A stretch of DNA of 64,000 nucleotides, taken from Zunongwangia pacifica (GTDB taxonomy: Bacteria > Bacteroidota > Bacteroidia > Flavobacteriales > Flavobacteriaceae). Under the pieces are notes generated by a model that saw nothing but the letters and a program-made list of their open reading frames with translations, ran no database searches and had not been told where the DNA came from. Shown here piece by piece: positions 51,153 to 61,800 of the stretch. Every line of letters begins with the position of its first letter. Within the stretch, counting starts at the first letter, position 1. The position numbers and the translations under genes are program-made. The DNA lies in the NCBI RefSeq assembly GCF_023499215.1, contig NZ_JAKHSK010000001.1:62001-126000 (forward strand), in the 5' to 3' direction.

Positions 51153-51985
51153 ATTTTAAAGGTAATCACAGGTCGTTTAGCGTGGTTTACCAGGTCTTCG
51201 CTAATGCTTCCGTTAAAAAAATGAGCTAAACCTTTGCGACCATGTGTACTTATGCCTATGAGATCGGCCTTAATTTTCTCGGCAAAATTTAAAATCCCCT
51301 TTTCCACACTAATATCATTATAGATATGTTTTTTGATGGTGGTAAGTCTCATTTCTTGTAGAAACTCCTCTAAATCTGCATAAGCTTGCTTGGTGGTTGT
51401 GAAATTGTTTGGTGTATTTACAAAAAGCAGATGTAATTCGGCCTCAAAAAGCTTCGAAAATTCAATGGCTTTTAAAAGCGTTTTTCTGTTATTGATTTCA
51501 GTATCGGTGGCAAAAATGAACTTTTCAATTTTAAAATCTTTCGACTCTTCTTTAATTACTAATACTGGTATTTCAGATTGACGAATCACTTTTTCTGTAT
51601 TCGATCCTATAAACATTTCCTGAAATCCGCTGCTTCCGTGAGATCCCATAACGATAAGGTCGCACTGATTGTTTTTGGCAAATTCTGTAATCCCTTTAAA
51701 TGCGTAATTAAATTGCACCGCTTCGTTAACCGGAATATCGTTTAGGTATTCACTTTGTTTGATTTTACTGAATTGAAGATGAGCCAGCTTCATAAAATAT
51801 AATGCTTCAGGAACATTTTGGCTGTTTCCCTGCACAGGATCAATTAGGTTTAAGGGGAGATCCAGCATATGAAGCAAATAAATTTCAGCTTCAAACTTTT
51901 TGGCAAGTATTGCGGCGGTTTTTAAAGCATTTTCAGCTTCTTTGGAGAAATCTGTAGGTACAAGAATTTTTTTCATTTCGGGCAA
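51149..51985 (-). CDS. Universal stress protein, tandem domains
   Basis: 278 residues with two Usp domains. The first (1-150) ends in MGSHGSSGFQEMFIGSNTEK and the second in STHGRKGLAHFFNGSISEDL; both have the G-2x-G-9x-G[ST] pattern of ATP-binding Usp members. The start MKKILVPTDFS (Met4) is the usual form and may be the true start, at 51976. Tandem Usp proteins respond to growth arrest or stress in many bacteria; no partner is visible. Confidence 0.9.
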   Translation of the reverse strand: MPEMKKILVPTDFSKEAENALKTAAILAKKFEAEIYLLHMLDLPLNLIDPVQGNSQNVPEALYFMKLAHLQFSKIKQSEYLNDIPVNEAVQFNYAFKGITEFAKNNQCDLIVMGSHGSSGFQEMFIGSNTEKVIRQSEIPVLVIKEESKDFKIEKFIFATDTEINNRKTLLKAIEFSKLFEAELHLLFVNTPNNFTTTKQAYADLEEFLQEMRLTTIKKHIYNDISVEKGILNFAEKIKADLIGISTHGRKGLAHFFNGSISEDLVNHAKRPVITFKI

Positions 51986-52043
51986 AATTTAAATTTTTTG
52001 GTTCGTATCTTAAATTTACAAAGTTTTTTGCCTAAATGCCTGG

Positions 52044-52074
52044 TTTTCTTTCTCGGGAATTATTATTATATTTG
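52044..52074 (+). promoter_or_regulatory. Promoter of rimP-nusA-infB
   Basis: TTTT (52044-52047), 19 bases, then TATATTTG (52067-52074), close to the Bacteroidetes consensus. Transcription would start near 52080, giving a leader of about 55 bases that contains a terminator-like hairpin before the rimP ATG. Confidence 0.65.
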
Positions 52075-52100
52075 CAACGTTGAAACTAAAAAAGTACAGC

Positions 52101-52126
52101 GAGGGGACATAAAGTCCCCTCTTTTT
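52101..52126 (+). terminator. Terminator-like hairpin in the rimP leader (attenuator candidate)
   Basis: GAGGGGAC (52101-52108) pairs perfectly with GTCCCCTC (52114-52121) around loop ATAAA, followed by TTTTT. It stands between promoter and rimP start, the classic place for an attenuator. The operon encodes NusA, a protein acting on hairpin-induced pausing and termination, so feedback control is plausible. Confidence 0.65.
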
Positions 52127-52135
52127 ATAACCAGT

Positions 52136-52600
52136 ATGAAGTTGAAGGAGAACGTAGAAAAGTTGCTACAAGAAGCATTTGAAGAGAATAATTCATTATT
52201 TTTGATTGATCTTATTGTAACACCAGATAATCAGATAAGAGTGGTTATCGATGGCGATAAAGGTGTCTCTGTTGAAGATTGTATGTATGTTAGCCGTAAG
52301 GTAGAGCATAATTTAGACAGGGAAGAAGAAGATTTTTCTTTAGAAGTAACGTCGGCCGGAGTATCTGAGCCACTACAAATTCCCAGACAGTATAAAAAAA
52401 ATATTGGCAGAAAGTTGCAGGTTAAAACTGAAAATGAAAAATTTGAAGGAAATTTAATCGATGCTACAGAAACTGATATTAAACTTCAATGGAAAGCACG
52501 TGAACCGAAACCTGTTGGAAAAGGAAAGGTGACGGTAGAGAAAGAAGCTGTATTAGAATATTCAGCAATTGTTGAAGCAAAAGTTATGATAACATTTTAA
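52136..52600 (+). CDS. rimP: Ribosome maturation factor RimP
   Basis: 154 residues from the ATG at 52136; the frame is open further upstream to 51998 but that extension runs through the promoter and hairpin and is not coding. The N-terminal domain contains DLIVTPDNQIRVVIDGDKGV and SVEDCMYVSRKVEHNLD, and LEVTSAGVSEPL is the family signature; the C-terminal SH3-like domain follows. RimP helps assemble the 30S subunit. It is the first gene of the rimP-nusA-infB operon, 10 bp before nusA. Confidence 0.93.
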   Translation: MKLKENVEKLLQEAFEENNSLFLIDLIVTPDNQIRVVIDGDKGVSVEDCMYVSRKVEHNLDREEEDFSLEVTSAGVSEPLQIPRQYKKNIGRKLQVKTENEKFEGNLIDATETDIKLQWKAREPKPVGKGKVTVEKEAVLEYSAIVEAKVMITF

Positions 52601-52610
52601 TTGTTTTAGT

Positions 52611-53843
52611 ATGGAAAATCTCGCCTTAATAGATTCATTTTCAGAGTTTAAGGATGATAAGTTGATAGATCGTGTCACTTTGATGGCGATCTTGGAAGAT
52701 GTTTTTAGAAATGCTTTAAAAAAGAAGTATGGTGAGGATGATAACTTTGATATCATTGTAAACCCTGATAAGGGAGATTTGGAAATCTGGAGAAACCGTG
52801 TGGTAGTTGCCGATGGTGAAGTTGAAGATCCAAATCAGGAAATATCACTTACGGAAGCACGTAAAATTGAACCAGATTTTGAAGTTGGGGAAGATGTTTC
52901 TGAAGAAGTTAAATTAAAAGATCTTGGGCGTAGAGCGATTTTGGCATTAAGACAAAACCTTATTTCTAAGATTCATGAACATGATAATACAAATATCTAT
53001 AAGCAGTTTAAAGATCTTGAAGGAGAGATTTATACGGCTGAAGTTCATCATATAAGACACCGTGCAATTATTCTTTTGGATGACGAGGGGAACGAGATTG
53101 TTTTGCCAAAAGACAGGCAGATTCCTTCAGATTTCTTTAGAAAAGGAGAAAATGTACGTGGTGTTATTGAGAGTGTTGAATTAAAGGGGAATAAGCCGAG
53201 TATCATTTTATCCAGAACAGCACCAGCATTCTTGGAGAAATTATTTGAGCAGGAAATTCCTGAGGTTTTTGATGGTTTAATTACCATTAAAAAAGTAGTT
53301 CGTGTACCTGGCGAAAAAGCAAAAGTAGCGGTAGATTCTTACGATGATAGAATCGATCCTGTAGGAGCTTGTGTTGGGATGAAAGGATCAAGAATTCATA
53401 GTATTGTACGCGAACTTGGTAATGAGAATATTGATGTGATCAATTATACAAATAACGACCAGTTATTTATTACAAGGGCGTTAAGTCCGGCAAAAATCAC
53501 ATCGATAAAAATTGATGAAGAAAACAAAAGGGCTGAAGTAATGCTAAAGCCTGAAGAGGTTTCTAAAGCTATTGGCCGTGGAGGGCATAATATTAGACTT
53601 GCTGGCCAGTTAACAGGTTACGAAATAGATGTATTTAGAGAAGGTGTAGAAGAAGATGTTGAATTGTCTGAATTCTCTGATGAAATCGAAGATTGGGTAA
53701 TCAAGGAATTTGCAAAAATTGGTTTAGATACTGCTAAAAGTATTTTAGAGCAGGATGTGAATGACCTTGTAAGACGTACCGACCTGGAAGAGGAAACCGT
53801 TCGTGAAGTGATGAAAGTGCTTCGCGAAGAATTCGAAGAATAA
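52611..53843 (+). CDS. nusA: Transcription termination/antitermination factor NusA
   Basis: 410 residues. The N-terminal RNA polymerase-binding domain occupies 1-125, followed by S1 (EGEIYTAEVHHIRHRAIILL) and two KH domains (GACVGMKGSRIHSIVRELGN and EVSKAIGRGGHNIRLAGQLT). It lacks the C-terminal AR repeats of E. coli NusA, but has a ~60-residue helical end. NusA modulates pausing, termination and antitermination, and could act on the hairpin in the leader of its own operon. infB follows after 46 bp. Confidence 0.96.
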   Translation: MENLALIDSFSEFKDDKLIDRVTLMAILEDVFRNALKKKYGEDDNFDIIVNPDKGDLEIWRNRVVVADGEVEDPNQEISLTEARKIEPDFEVGEDVSEEVKLKDLGRRAILALRQNLISKIHEHDNTNIYKQFKDLEGEIYTAEVHHIRHRAIILLDDEGNEIVLPKDRQIPSDFFRKGENVRGVIESVELKGNKPSIILSRTAPAFLEKLFEQEIPEVFDGLITIKKVVRVPGEKAKVAVDSYDDRIDPVGACVGMKGSRIHSIVRELGNENIDVINYTNNDQLFITRALSPAKITSIKIDEENKRAEVMLKPEEVSKAIGRGGHNIRLAGQLTGYEIDVFREGVEEDVELSEFSDEIEDWVIKEFAKIGLDTAKSILEQDVNDLVRRTDLEEETVREVMKVLREEFEE

Positions 53844-53889
53844 TTTATTGTAGTTAATAAACAAAAGAGGTTAATTTAGAGGGCAATTT

Positions 53890-56697
53890 ATGGCTGAAGC
53901 AAAAACAATGCGATTAAACAAAGTATTACGTGAATTCAATATTTCGCTAGATCGGGCTGTAGAGTTTTTAAATTCTAAGGGGCATGATATTGAAGCACGT
54001 CCTACTGCTAAAATCTCTCAGGAGACTTATCAGGTTCTTTTTGATGAGTTCCAGACAGACAAAAGCAAAAAAGTAGCTTCTAAAGAAGTAGGGGAAGAAA
54101 GGAAAAAGGAGAAGGAAGAGCTGCGTTTAGCCCGCGAACGCGAGCAAGAGGAAAAGAGAAAAGAACAGGAGAAAAAGGAGCAGGAAAAATTAAGGGAAGA
54201 GCAAGAGCGAAAAAAGCAGGAGCAGGAAACCCTAACTTCCCGCACCAAACTTTCTGGTCCTAAAACTGTTGGAAAAATAGATCTGGATAAGCCTCAGGTT
54301 GAGAAGAAGAAAGAGGAGCCTAAGAAGGAAGAAAAGCAAGAGGAAGCCAAGCAGGAGAAGCCAGCCCAAAAACCTGTGGAAGAAAAGCCAAAGCCAAAGC
54401 CTGAGGTGAATAAAAACCAGGATAATGCCCCTAAAGATCAACCTAAGCAAGAGCCTAAGAAAGATAAAGATGAAGCTCAGGTGAAAACTGAGACTTCTGA
54501 AAAAGGAGAGGATTCTAACCGTATAAAAACTAATTATACAAAATTAGATGGCCCTAACTTTACAGGAGAAAAGATCGACCTGTCTAAATTTAAAAAGCCT
54601 GCTAAAAAGAAAGACGATAAGAAAACTGCGGCATCTAATGATGATAAGAAAGGAAACCGTAAGAAACGTCGTAGAAGAATTAGCAAGGATGTAAAGGGCG
54701 GCCCTAATCAGGGTGGAGGAAATAACAATAATAACAACCGTAAAGGTCGTAATAATAAACAGCGTAGCAGGCCTATCACCAAAGAAGAGCCTAGCGAAGA
54801 AGAAGTACAAAAGCAGGTAAGAGAAACTCTGGAAAAACTTCAGGGTAAATCTAGTAAAGGTAAAGGTGCTAAATATCGTAGAGATAAAAGGGATCAACAC
54901 CGCCAGCGATCAGAAGAAGATCTTGCAAAACAAGAGTCAGATTCTAAGGTGCTTAAAGTTACCGAGTTTGTGACCGTTAGTGAAGTTGCAACCATGATGG
55001 ATGTTCCGGTAACGAAGGTAATTTCAGCTTGTATGTCTCTTGGTATGATGGTGACAATGAATCAAAGACTAGATGCAGAGACCCTTTCTATTGTTGCAGA
55101 TGAATTTGGTTATGAAGTGGATTTTGTAACGGCAGATGTAGAGGAAACTGTAGAAGTGCAGGAAGATGCTCCAGAGGATTTACAAGAAAGAGCGCCAATC
55201 GTTACTGTTATGGGGCACGTAGATCATGGTAAAACATCACTTCTGGATTACATTCGTAAAGAGAATGTAATTGCAGGCGAAAGTGGTGGTATTACGCAGC
55301 ATATTGGGGCTTATGGAGTAAAATTAGATGGAGGCCAAAAAATAGCCTTCTTGGATACTCCGGGTCACGAAGCCTTTACAGCAATGCGTGCTCGTGGTGC
55401 ACAGGTGACAGATATCGCTATTATTGTTATTGCTGCAGATGATGATGTGATGCCTCAGACTAAAGAGGCGATTTCACATGCTCAGGCCGCAGGAGTGCCT
55501 ATAGTATTTGCTATTAATAAGTCAGATCTACCAACTGCTAACCCAGAAAAGATTAAAGAGAAGTTAGCTTCTATGAATCTTTTGGTTGAAGATTGGGGAG
55601 GTAAAGTACAGTCACATGATATTTCTGCTAAAACAGGAATGGGTGTGAAAGAGTTATTAGAAAAAGTACTTCTTGAAGCCGAGATTCTTGAGCTTAAAGC
55701 GAATCCTAATAAAATTGCTAATGGTACAGTAGTAGAGGCATTCTTGGATCGTGGTCGTGGATATGTGGCTACAATACTTGTACAGGCAGGTACACTTAAG
55801 ATTGGTGATTATGTACTGGCAGGTCGCCATAGTGGTAAGATAAAAGCGATGCACGATGAGCGGGGTAATGAAATTAAAGAAGCTGGACCATCAACTCCGG
55901 TTTCTATCTTAGGTCTGGATGGTGCGCCACAGGCCGGTGATAAGTTTAAAGTGATGTTAGACGAGCGTGAAGCAAAAGATATTGCTGCTAAACGTACACA
56001 ATTACAGCGAGAGCAGAATGTTAGAACTCAGCGCCATATTACTTTAGATGAAATTGGACGTCGTATCGCATTAGGTGAATTTAAAGAATTGAATATTATC
56101 CTGAAAGGTGACGTGGATGGTTCTGTAGAAGCCTTAACAGATAGTTTCCAGAAACTTTCTACTGAAGAAATTCAGGTGAATATTATTCATAAAGGTGTAG
56201 GTGCGATTACTGAAAGTGACGTGTTGTTAGCTTCGGCTTCAGATGCGATCATTATCGGATTTAATGTTCGTCCTGCAGGTAATGCAAGACAGGTTGCTGA
56301 TAAAGAAGAAATAGATATCAGAACGTATTCTATCATCTATGATGCGATCAATGATCTTAAAGATGCGATGGAAGGAATGCTTTCTCCAGAGCTTAAGGAA
56401 GAGATTACTGGTACTGCTGAAATCAGAGAAACCTTCAAAATTTCTAAGGTTGGTACAATTGCTGGTTGTATGGTTACTTCCGGTAAGATTTATAGAAATG
56501 CAGGGGTGCGTTTAATTAGAGATGGTGTTGTTGTCTATACTGGTGAACTAGCTTCACTTAAGCGCTTTAAAGATGATGTTAAAGAGGTCGCTAAAGGCTA
56601 TGACTGTGGTATGCAGGTTAAAAATTATAATGATATCAGAGAAGGAGATGTTATCGAAGCATTTAGAGAAGTGGAAGTTAAGAAAACGCTTAAATAG
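53890..56697 (+). CDS. infB: Translation initiation factor IF-2
   Basis: 935 residues. The first ~350 residues are a short N-terminal IF2N domain and a long low-complexity Lys/Glu/Gln/Pro-rich and Asn/Arg-rich region, common in Bacteroidetes. The G domain begins near 435 with GHVDHGKT at 442-449, DTPGHEAF and NKSDL, followed by domains II-IV. It recruits fMet-tRNA to the 30S subunit. It is the last gene of rimP-nusA-infB and ends in a strong terminator. Confidence 0.97.
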   Translation: MAEAKTMRLNKVLREFNISLDRAVEFLNSKGHDIEARPTAKISQETYQVLFDEFQTDKSKKVASKEVGEERKKEKEELRLAREREQEEKRKEQEKKEQEKLREEQERKKQEQETLTSRTKLSGPKTVGKIDLDKPQVEKKKEEPKKEEKQEEAKQEKPAQKPVEEKPKPKPEVNKNQDNAPKDQPKQEPKKDKDEAQVKTETSEKGEDSNRIKTNYTKLDGPNFTGEKIDLSKFKKPAKKKDDKKTAASNDDKKGNRKKRRRRISKDVKGGPNQGGGNNNNNNRKGRNNKQRSRPITKEEPSEEEVQKQVRETLEKLQGKSSKGKGAKYRRDKRDQHRQRSEEDLAKQESDSKVLKVTEFVTVSEVATMMDVPVTKVISACMSLGMMVTMNQRLDAETLSIVADEFGYEVDFVTADVEETVEVQEDAPEDLQERAPIVTVMGHVDHGKTSLLDYIRKENVIAGESGGITQHIGAYGVKLDGGQKIAFLDTPGHEAFTAMRARGAQVTDIAIIVIAADDDVMPQTKEAISHAQAAGVPIVFAINKSDLPTANPEKIKEKLASMNLLVEDWGGKVQSHDISAKTGMGVKELLEKVLLEAEILELKANPNKIANGTVVEAFLDRGRGYVATILVQAGTLKIGDYVLAGRHSGKIKAMHDERGNEIKEAGPSTPVSILGLDGAPQAGDKFKVMLDEREAKDIAAKRTQLQREQNVRTQRHITLDEIGRRIALGEFKELNIILKGDVDGSVEALTDSFQKLSTEEIQVNIIHKGVGAITESDVLLASASDAIIIGFNVRPAGNARQVADKEEIDIRTYSIIYDAINDLKDAMEGMLSPELKEEITGTAEIRETFKISKVGTIAGCMVTSGKIYRNAGVRLIRDGVVVYTGELASLKRFKDDVKEVAKGYDCGMQVKNYNDIREGDVIEAFREVEVKKTLK

Positions 56698-56717
56698 CAA
56701 AGAGATTTTATAAATTG

Positions 56718-56746
56718 AAAAAGGCCGCATTTGCGGCCTTTTTTTG
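56718..56746 (+). terminator. Terminator after infB
   Basis: AAGGCCGCA (56721-56729) pairs with TGCGGCCTT (56732-56740) around a minimal loop, followed by TTTTT and preceded by A's. It is typical and could work in both directions. Confidence 0.9.
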
Positions 56747-56856
56747 TTCTAGTAGTCATCTTCTTGTTTCTATGCCATAGTAAGAAAAATGATGGCTTAT
56801 AATGATTAATATCATATTAAATTAACCTCCTTTTGACTCGTGCTAAATTGAAGAAA

Positions 56857-57246
56857 TTACTTTCTTTCTGGTTTAGGGATAAAAGCAGATGGATAAGTCT
56901 CTTTAATCACTAAAAGTGCTCTGTCGGCTTCTAATCGATTTCTGAAATTTCCCACCCAAACCTTATAATTAGGAGCTTCATATTTAATGCGAGCCGGGTA
57001 TTCATATAGGGCTTCATAATCCTTTATTCTATTACTGGCATCCCCATTACTCCCACTAAATAGCTGAATTACATATCGGTCGCCTATATTATGCGATTTT
57101 TGTAGCTCTGTTTTTGTTTGGGATAATTCATTAATCATATCGTTTTGGGAGATGTTAATTTTTGCGGAATCGTCTTGGCTAAAGGCTGCGTAGGAAAGAC
57201 AAAGCGTTGTGCTAAGTAATAAGTTTTTAAGGCTTAAAATATTCAT
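56857..57246 (-). CDS. SPOR-domain periplasmic protein
   Basis: 129 residues with a signal peptide (SLKNLLLSTTLCLSYAAFSQ). The C-terminal part (about 56-129, RYVIQLFSGSNGDASNRIKD and APNYKVWVGNFRNRLEADRA) is a SPOR domain, which binds peptidoglycan stripped of stem peptides, usually at division sites. There is no other domain, so it may be a structural or targeting protein. It is transcribed divergently from the alternative complex III operon, with a TACATTTG box on the minus strand at 57264-57271. Confidence 0.87.
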   Translation of the reverse strand: MNILSLKNLLLSTTLCLSYAAFSQDDSAKINISQNDMINELSQTKTELQKSHNIGDRYVIQLFSGSNGDASNRIKDYEALYEYPARIKYEAPNYKVWVGNFRNRLEADRALLVIKETYPSAFIPKPERK

Positions 57247-57263
57247 AGTTATGTTTTTATAAA

Positions 57264-57271
57264 CAAATGTA
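57264..57271 (-). promoter_or_regulatory. -7 promoter box of the SPOR gene
   Basis: The minus strand reads TACATTTG here, an exact -7 match 18 bases before the start codon. No good -33 TTTG lies upstream. Confidence 0.45.
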
Positions 57272-57369
57272 AAACTAAATAACTCTAATTCTATATAAAA
57301 TATTATTTAGAACTAATATAAATTAAGTATTAACGCTTCTCTAACATAAACAAAATCCAACTTAAGTAT

Positions 57370-57377
57370 TACTTTTG
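57370..57377 (+). promoter_or_regulatory. Candidate -7 box of the alternative complex III operon
   Basis: TACTTTTG matches TAnnTTTG; the start codon of actA is 95 bases downstream. No clear -33 element was found, so activation by a regulator would be expected. Confidence 0.4.
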
Positions 57378-57471
57378 TGCCTGAATTTAATGGTGCGATT
57401 CTAAAGTTTTTACGTACAGATTTTAATCTTAAAAACCGTACCAAAGTTTAGACGTTAATTCAACTTATAAT

Positions 57472-58821
57472 ATGAAAAAGGTGAAATACCGCCACTCAAC
57501 TTCGCGACTGCTCTTAATTGTAGCACTTTTTCTTTCGTTTACTGTAACGGGTTTTGCTCAGGATTCTACAGCTGTAGATGCTGGAACGCCAGAGACAGCT
57601 GCCGATAAGGCAGATGCATCTGCCTCGGCTGAATTAGGTGATCCTGCTGCTGGTAAAGGTTTATTTAATTCTTTATGTGCAGCCTGCCACAAGCCGTATT
57701 CGGCTAGTATTGGTCCTGCTCTAAATGGGGTTACTTTAAGACATGATAAAGAATGGATTTATGCATGGGTTAAGAATAACGCTGAGTTAAGAGCTTCTGG
57801 TGATGCAGATGCTGAAGCAATTTATCAGGAATACAATGGTACTGCGATGCCAGCTTTTCCTCAATTGTCTAATGAAGATATAGATAATATTCTTGCTTAC
57901 GTAGAGCAACCTAAACCAGAGCCGCCGGCAGCTACAACTGCAGGTGCCGGTGCAGAAGGTGAAGGTGGATCTGGTGGGGGTGTTTCCGTAAATATCATTC
58001 TGGGTATTCTTGTTTTCGTTTTAGTGATGTTGCTAGTCGTATTGTTCTTGGTGAACAAGACGTTGAAAAACTTTGCAGCGGCTAGTGGAGTAACATTACC
58101 AGAGAAGCCATCCAGAAAGCCAATTTGGAAAGCATTCGTAGAAAACCAATTTTTAGTTTTGGTGTTTTCTATAGTAGTGCTACTTGGTGTGGGTTATTTT
58201 GCTTACGGATACTTAATGCAGGTAGGTGTAGACCAAGGGTATCAGCCAATACAGCCAATACATTATTCGCATAGAATTCATGCTGGGGATAACGGTATTG
58301 AATGTAAATATTGTCACTCTTCTGCCAGAGTTTCTAAAACTTCAGGAATCCCATCTTTAAATGTATGTATGAACTGTCATAAAGCAATTTCAGAAGTTGC
58401 TCCAGAGACCGCTACTGCAGAACATTCAAAAGAATTTTATGATGGTGAGATTGCCAAGTTATATGATGCGGTTGGTTGGGATCCTTCAACCAGAACCTAT
58501 TCAGGCGAGCAAAAACCGGTAAAATGGGTTAGAATTCATAATCTTCCAGATTTTGTGTATTTTAATCACTCTCAGCACGTATCTGTAGCTGGAGTGCAGT
58601 GTCAACATTGTCATGGTCCTATCCAGGAAATGGAAGTAGTTCACCAGGAAGCTCCACTTACTATGGGATGGTGTATTAACTGTCACAGAGAGACTGGTGT
58701 TCAAATGGAAGGTAACGAGTATTATGAAAAGATACACGAAGAGCTTTCTAAAAAGTATGGTGTAGAAGAACTTACCATTGCAGAAATGGGAGGTCTTGAA
58801 TGTGGAAAATGCCACTATTAA
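57472..58821 (+). CDS. actA: Alternative complex III subunit ActA (multiheme cytochrome c)
   Basis: 449 residues. A signal peptide (LLLIVALFLSFTVTGFAQ) is followed by a monoheme cytochrome c domain (C69AACH), a Gly-rich linker, a membrane helix (NIILGILVFVLVMLLVVLFL, about 178-200) and a second helix near 225-245. Five more heme sites follow: C278KYCH, C299MNCH, C377QHCH, C401INCH and C444GKCH. The last five form the pentaheme ActA core. The complex oxidises menaquinol and passes electrons to cytochrome c or an oxidase. It is the first gene of actABCD. Confidence 0.93.
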   Translation: MKKVKYRHSTSRLLLIVALFLSFTVTGFAQDSTAVDAGTPETAADKADASASAELGDPAAGKGLFNSLCAACHKPYSASIGPALNGVTLRHDKEWIYAWVKNNAELRASGDADAEAIYQEYNGTAMPAFPQLSNEDIDNILAYVEQPKPEPPAATTAGAGAEGEGGSGGGVSVNIILGILVFVLVMLLVVLFLVNKTLKNFAAASGVTLPEKPSRKPIWKAFVENQFLVLVFSIVVLLGVGYFAYGYLMQVGVDQGYQPIQPIHYSHRIHAGDNGIECKYCHSSARVSKTSGIPSLNVCMNCHKAISEVAPETATAEHSKEFYDGEIAKLYDAVGWDPSTRTYSGEQKPVKWVRIHNLPDFVYFNHSQHVSVAGVQCQHCHGPIQEMEVVHQEAPLTMGWCINCHRETGVQMEGNEYYEKIHEELSKKYGVEELTIAEMGGLECGKCHY

Positions 58822-58868
58822 TAACTGCGGTTGCAGATATAAATTAAGAAGTTAATATCTAGATATAT

Positions 58869-61800
58869 ATGTCATCAAACAAAAAATACTGGAAAAGTGT
58901 TGAAGAGCTAAAAGGTAGTTCTGTTGTTGAGACGCTAAAACAAAAAGAGTTTGCTGAAGAAATTCCCGTGGATGAGTTTCTTGGGGATAAGGATTCCCTA
59001 AGTAATTCAAAAACATCTAGAAGGGATTTCTTGAAGTATGTTGGATTTAGTACTGCTGCAGCTTCGTTAGCTGCATGTGAGGGGCCGGTTGTGAAATCTA
59101 TTCCTTATGTGGTGCAGCCAGAGAGAATTGTTCCTGGTGTTGCTAACTATTATGCTTCAACCATAGCTAATGGATTTGATTTTCAAAGTGTTTTGGTGAA
59201 AACCCGTGAAGGTAGACCCATAAAAATTGAAAATAATGACCTTGCTAAGGTAAAAGCTGGTGGAGGTGCTCGTGTTAACGCTTCAGTTCTTTCGTTGTAT
59301 GATAAAAAGAGGGTGAAGCGCCCAATGATTGATGGGAAGAATGTTTCTTGGGAAGAATTCGATCGTCAGGTTGGTGCTGCAATTAATGGTGTTTCAGGAG
59401 ATATTGTTCTATTAACACAAACATTTGCAAGCCCAAGTACAACTAAGTTGATTCAGGAATTTAGTGCTAAATATCCAAATGTTAAACATGTGGTTTATGA
59501 TGCGGTTTCTGAAGATGCAGCCCTTTCTGCTTTTGAATCTAGATATGGAAGAAGGGCATTGCCAAATTATGATTTTACCGAAGCTGAGACTATAGTTTCT
59601 ATAGGAGCTGATTTTCTTGGTGATTGGCAAGGTGGAGGGTATGATGTAAGCTATGCTAAAAGTCGTATCCCAAAAAATGGAAAAATGTCAAGACACGTGC
59701 AATTCGAATCAAACTTGTCTTTGGCAGGTGCGAAAGCCGATAAACGTGTTCCTGTAAAACCATCTCAGCAAAAAGCGATTCTTGCTTCTTTGTATGGTTA
59801 TATTGTAGGTGGTAGTTCTACAAGTGAGCTTCCCTCAAATATAGATGATGCTGTAGTTAAGGCGGCAAGTCAGTTAAGAAAATCGGGGAGTAAAGGAGTT
59901 GTTGTTTCTGGTATTCCAGACGCAGATGCTCAGTCACTGGTGTTAGCTATAAATGAAGCATTAGGTAGTTCAATAATGGATACCAATAATGCACGTATGA
60001 CGCGCCAGGGTAACAGTGCTCAGGTGGCTGAATTAGTAAAGCAAATGAACTCTGGTAGTGTAGGTGCACTTATGATGGTTGGCGTAAACCCAGCGTATAG
60101 TTTGCCTAATGCAACTGAGTTTGTTGAAGGATTAAAAAATGTTGAAGTGTCGGTTTCATTTACTATGAAAGAAGATGAAACTGCCAAACTTTGTAAATAT
60201 ATAGCTGCTACTCCTCATTATTTGGAGAGCTGGGGGGATATTCAATTTACGGATAACCAATTTAGCTTAATGCAGCCAACGATTAGACCATTATTTGATA
60301 CACGCCAGTTTCAGGAATGTTTGTTAAAATGGTCAGGAAATAGCCAGTCGTACCATGATTATATTAAAGAAACATGGTCTGGTAATTTAAATGGTGGTTG
60401 GAATCAAGCTTTACATGATGGAGTTTTTGAAGGTTCTAGCCCTGTAGCTGTGACATCAGCTGAAGGTATTACAGCTTCTAATAATGATGCATCATCCTTA
60501 AGAAAACTTAGTGCTTCTTCACAGGAAGAAAGTGAGTTTGAACTTACACTTTATACCAAAGTTTCTATGGGTGACGGGGAACAGGCTAATAACCCTTGGT
60601 TGCAAGAGCTTCCAGATCCTATTACCAGAACAACATGGGATAATTACTTAATGATTTCAAAGGTAGATGCCGATAAGCTTGATCTTGAAAATGAAATTGT
60701 TTCTAATGGAGCTTTAAACGGTAGTTATGTAAATGTTACTGTTGGAGATACTACTGTAAAAAATGTTCCTGTTATTATTCAGCCAGGTCAGGCTAAAGGT
60801 TCTGTAGCATTAGCTTTAGGATATGGTAAGAAAGAGGGAATGCAAAAAGAAATGCAGGTAGGAGTGAATGCTTACCCGCTGTATAAAAACTTTAGTGCAT
60901 TTCAAAATGTTAGTATATCGAAAGCAGAAGGTGTTCACGAATTCGCTAGTGTGCAAATGCAAAGTACCTTAGCTGGTCGTGATGATATTGTTAAAGAAAC
61001 CACCCTTTCTGTTTTAACTTCTAAGAGTAAGCATGAGTGGAACAGTGTTCCTGAAGTAGACTATAATCATCAGGAAATTCCTGTTAGTGATAAAAAAGCT
61101 GATATCTGGAGATCTTTTGATCGTAGTATTGGTCATCACTTTAACCTGTCAATTGATCTTAATGCCTGTACGGGTTGTGGAGCATGTGTTATATCTTGCC
61201 ATTCTGAAAATAACGTACCTGTTGTTGGTAAGGATGAAGTTAGGAAGTTTAGAGACATGCACTGGTTAAGAATCGATAGATATTATTCTGCAGGAGACAC
61301 GTTTGTAGAAGAGCAAGAAAAGCTTAAGAATCTTCCTGCTTTTGATACTTACGATGTTATCGAAGATCCGTCTTATGATAACCCTCAGGTTGCTTTTCAG
61401 CCTGTAATGTGTCAGCACTGTAACCATGCACCATGTGAAACAGTATGTCCGGTTGCGGCAACTTCTCATGGTCGCCAGGGGCAAAACCAAATGATTTATA
61501 ACAGATGTGTCGGTACAAGATATTGTGCTAACAACTGTCCTTATAAAGTAAGAAGATTTAACTGGTTTAATTACGCTCAAAACGAAGAATTTGATTACCA
61601 CATGAATAACGACCTAGGTCGTATGGTGTTGAACCCAGATGTTGTAGTTCGTTCTCGTGGGGTTATGGAGAAATGTTCTATGTGTATTCAAATGACGCAA
61701 AAAACAATTCTTGATGCGAAGCGTGAAGGAAGACCTGTTAAAGATGGTGAATTCCGTACAGCTTGTTCAGCGGCTTGTGATACTGGAGCAATTGTGTTTG

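Noticed and set aside
51998-52135. N-terminal extension of RimP from an upstream ATG
   Set aside because: The extension crosses the promoter box and the leader hairpin and has no similarity to the RimP N-terminus; ATG 52136 gives the usual protein length.
54030-54900. Long minus-strand frames opposite the infB N-terminal region
   Set aside because: They are a by-product of the Lys/Glu-rich repeats of IF-2 and give Phe/Leu/Ser-only sequences.
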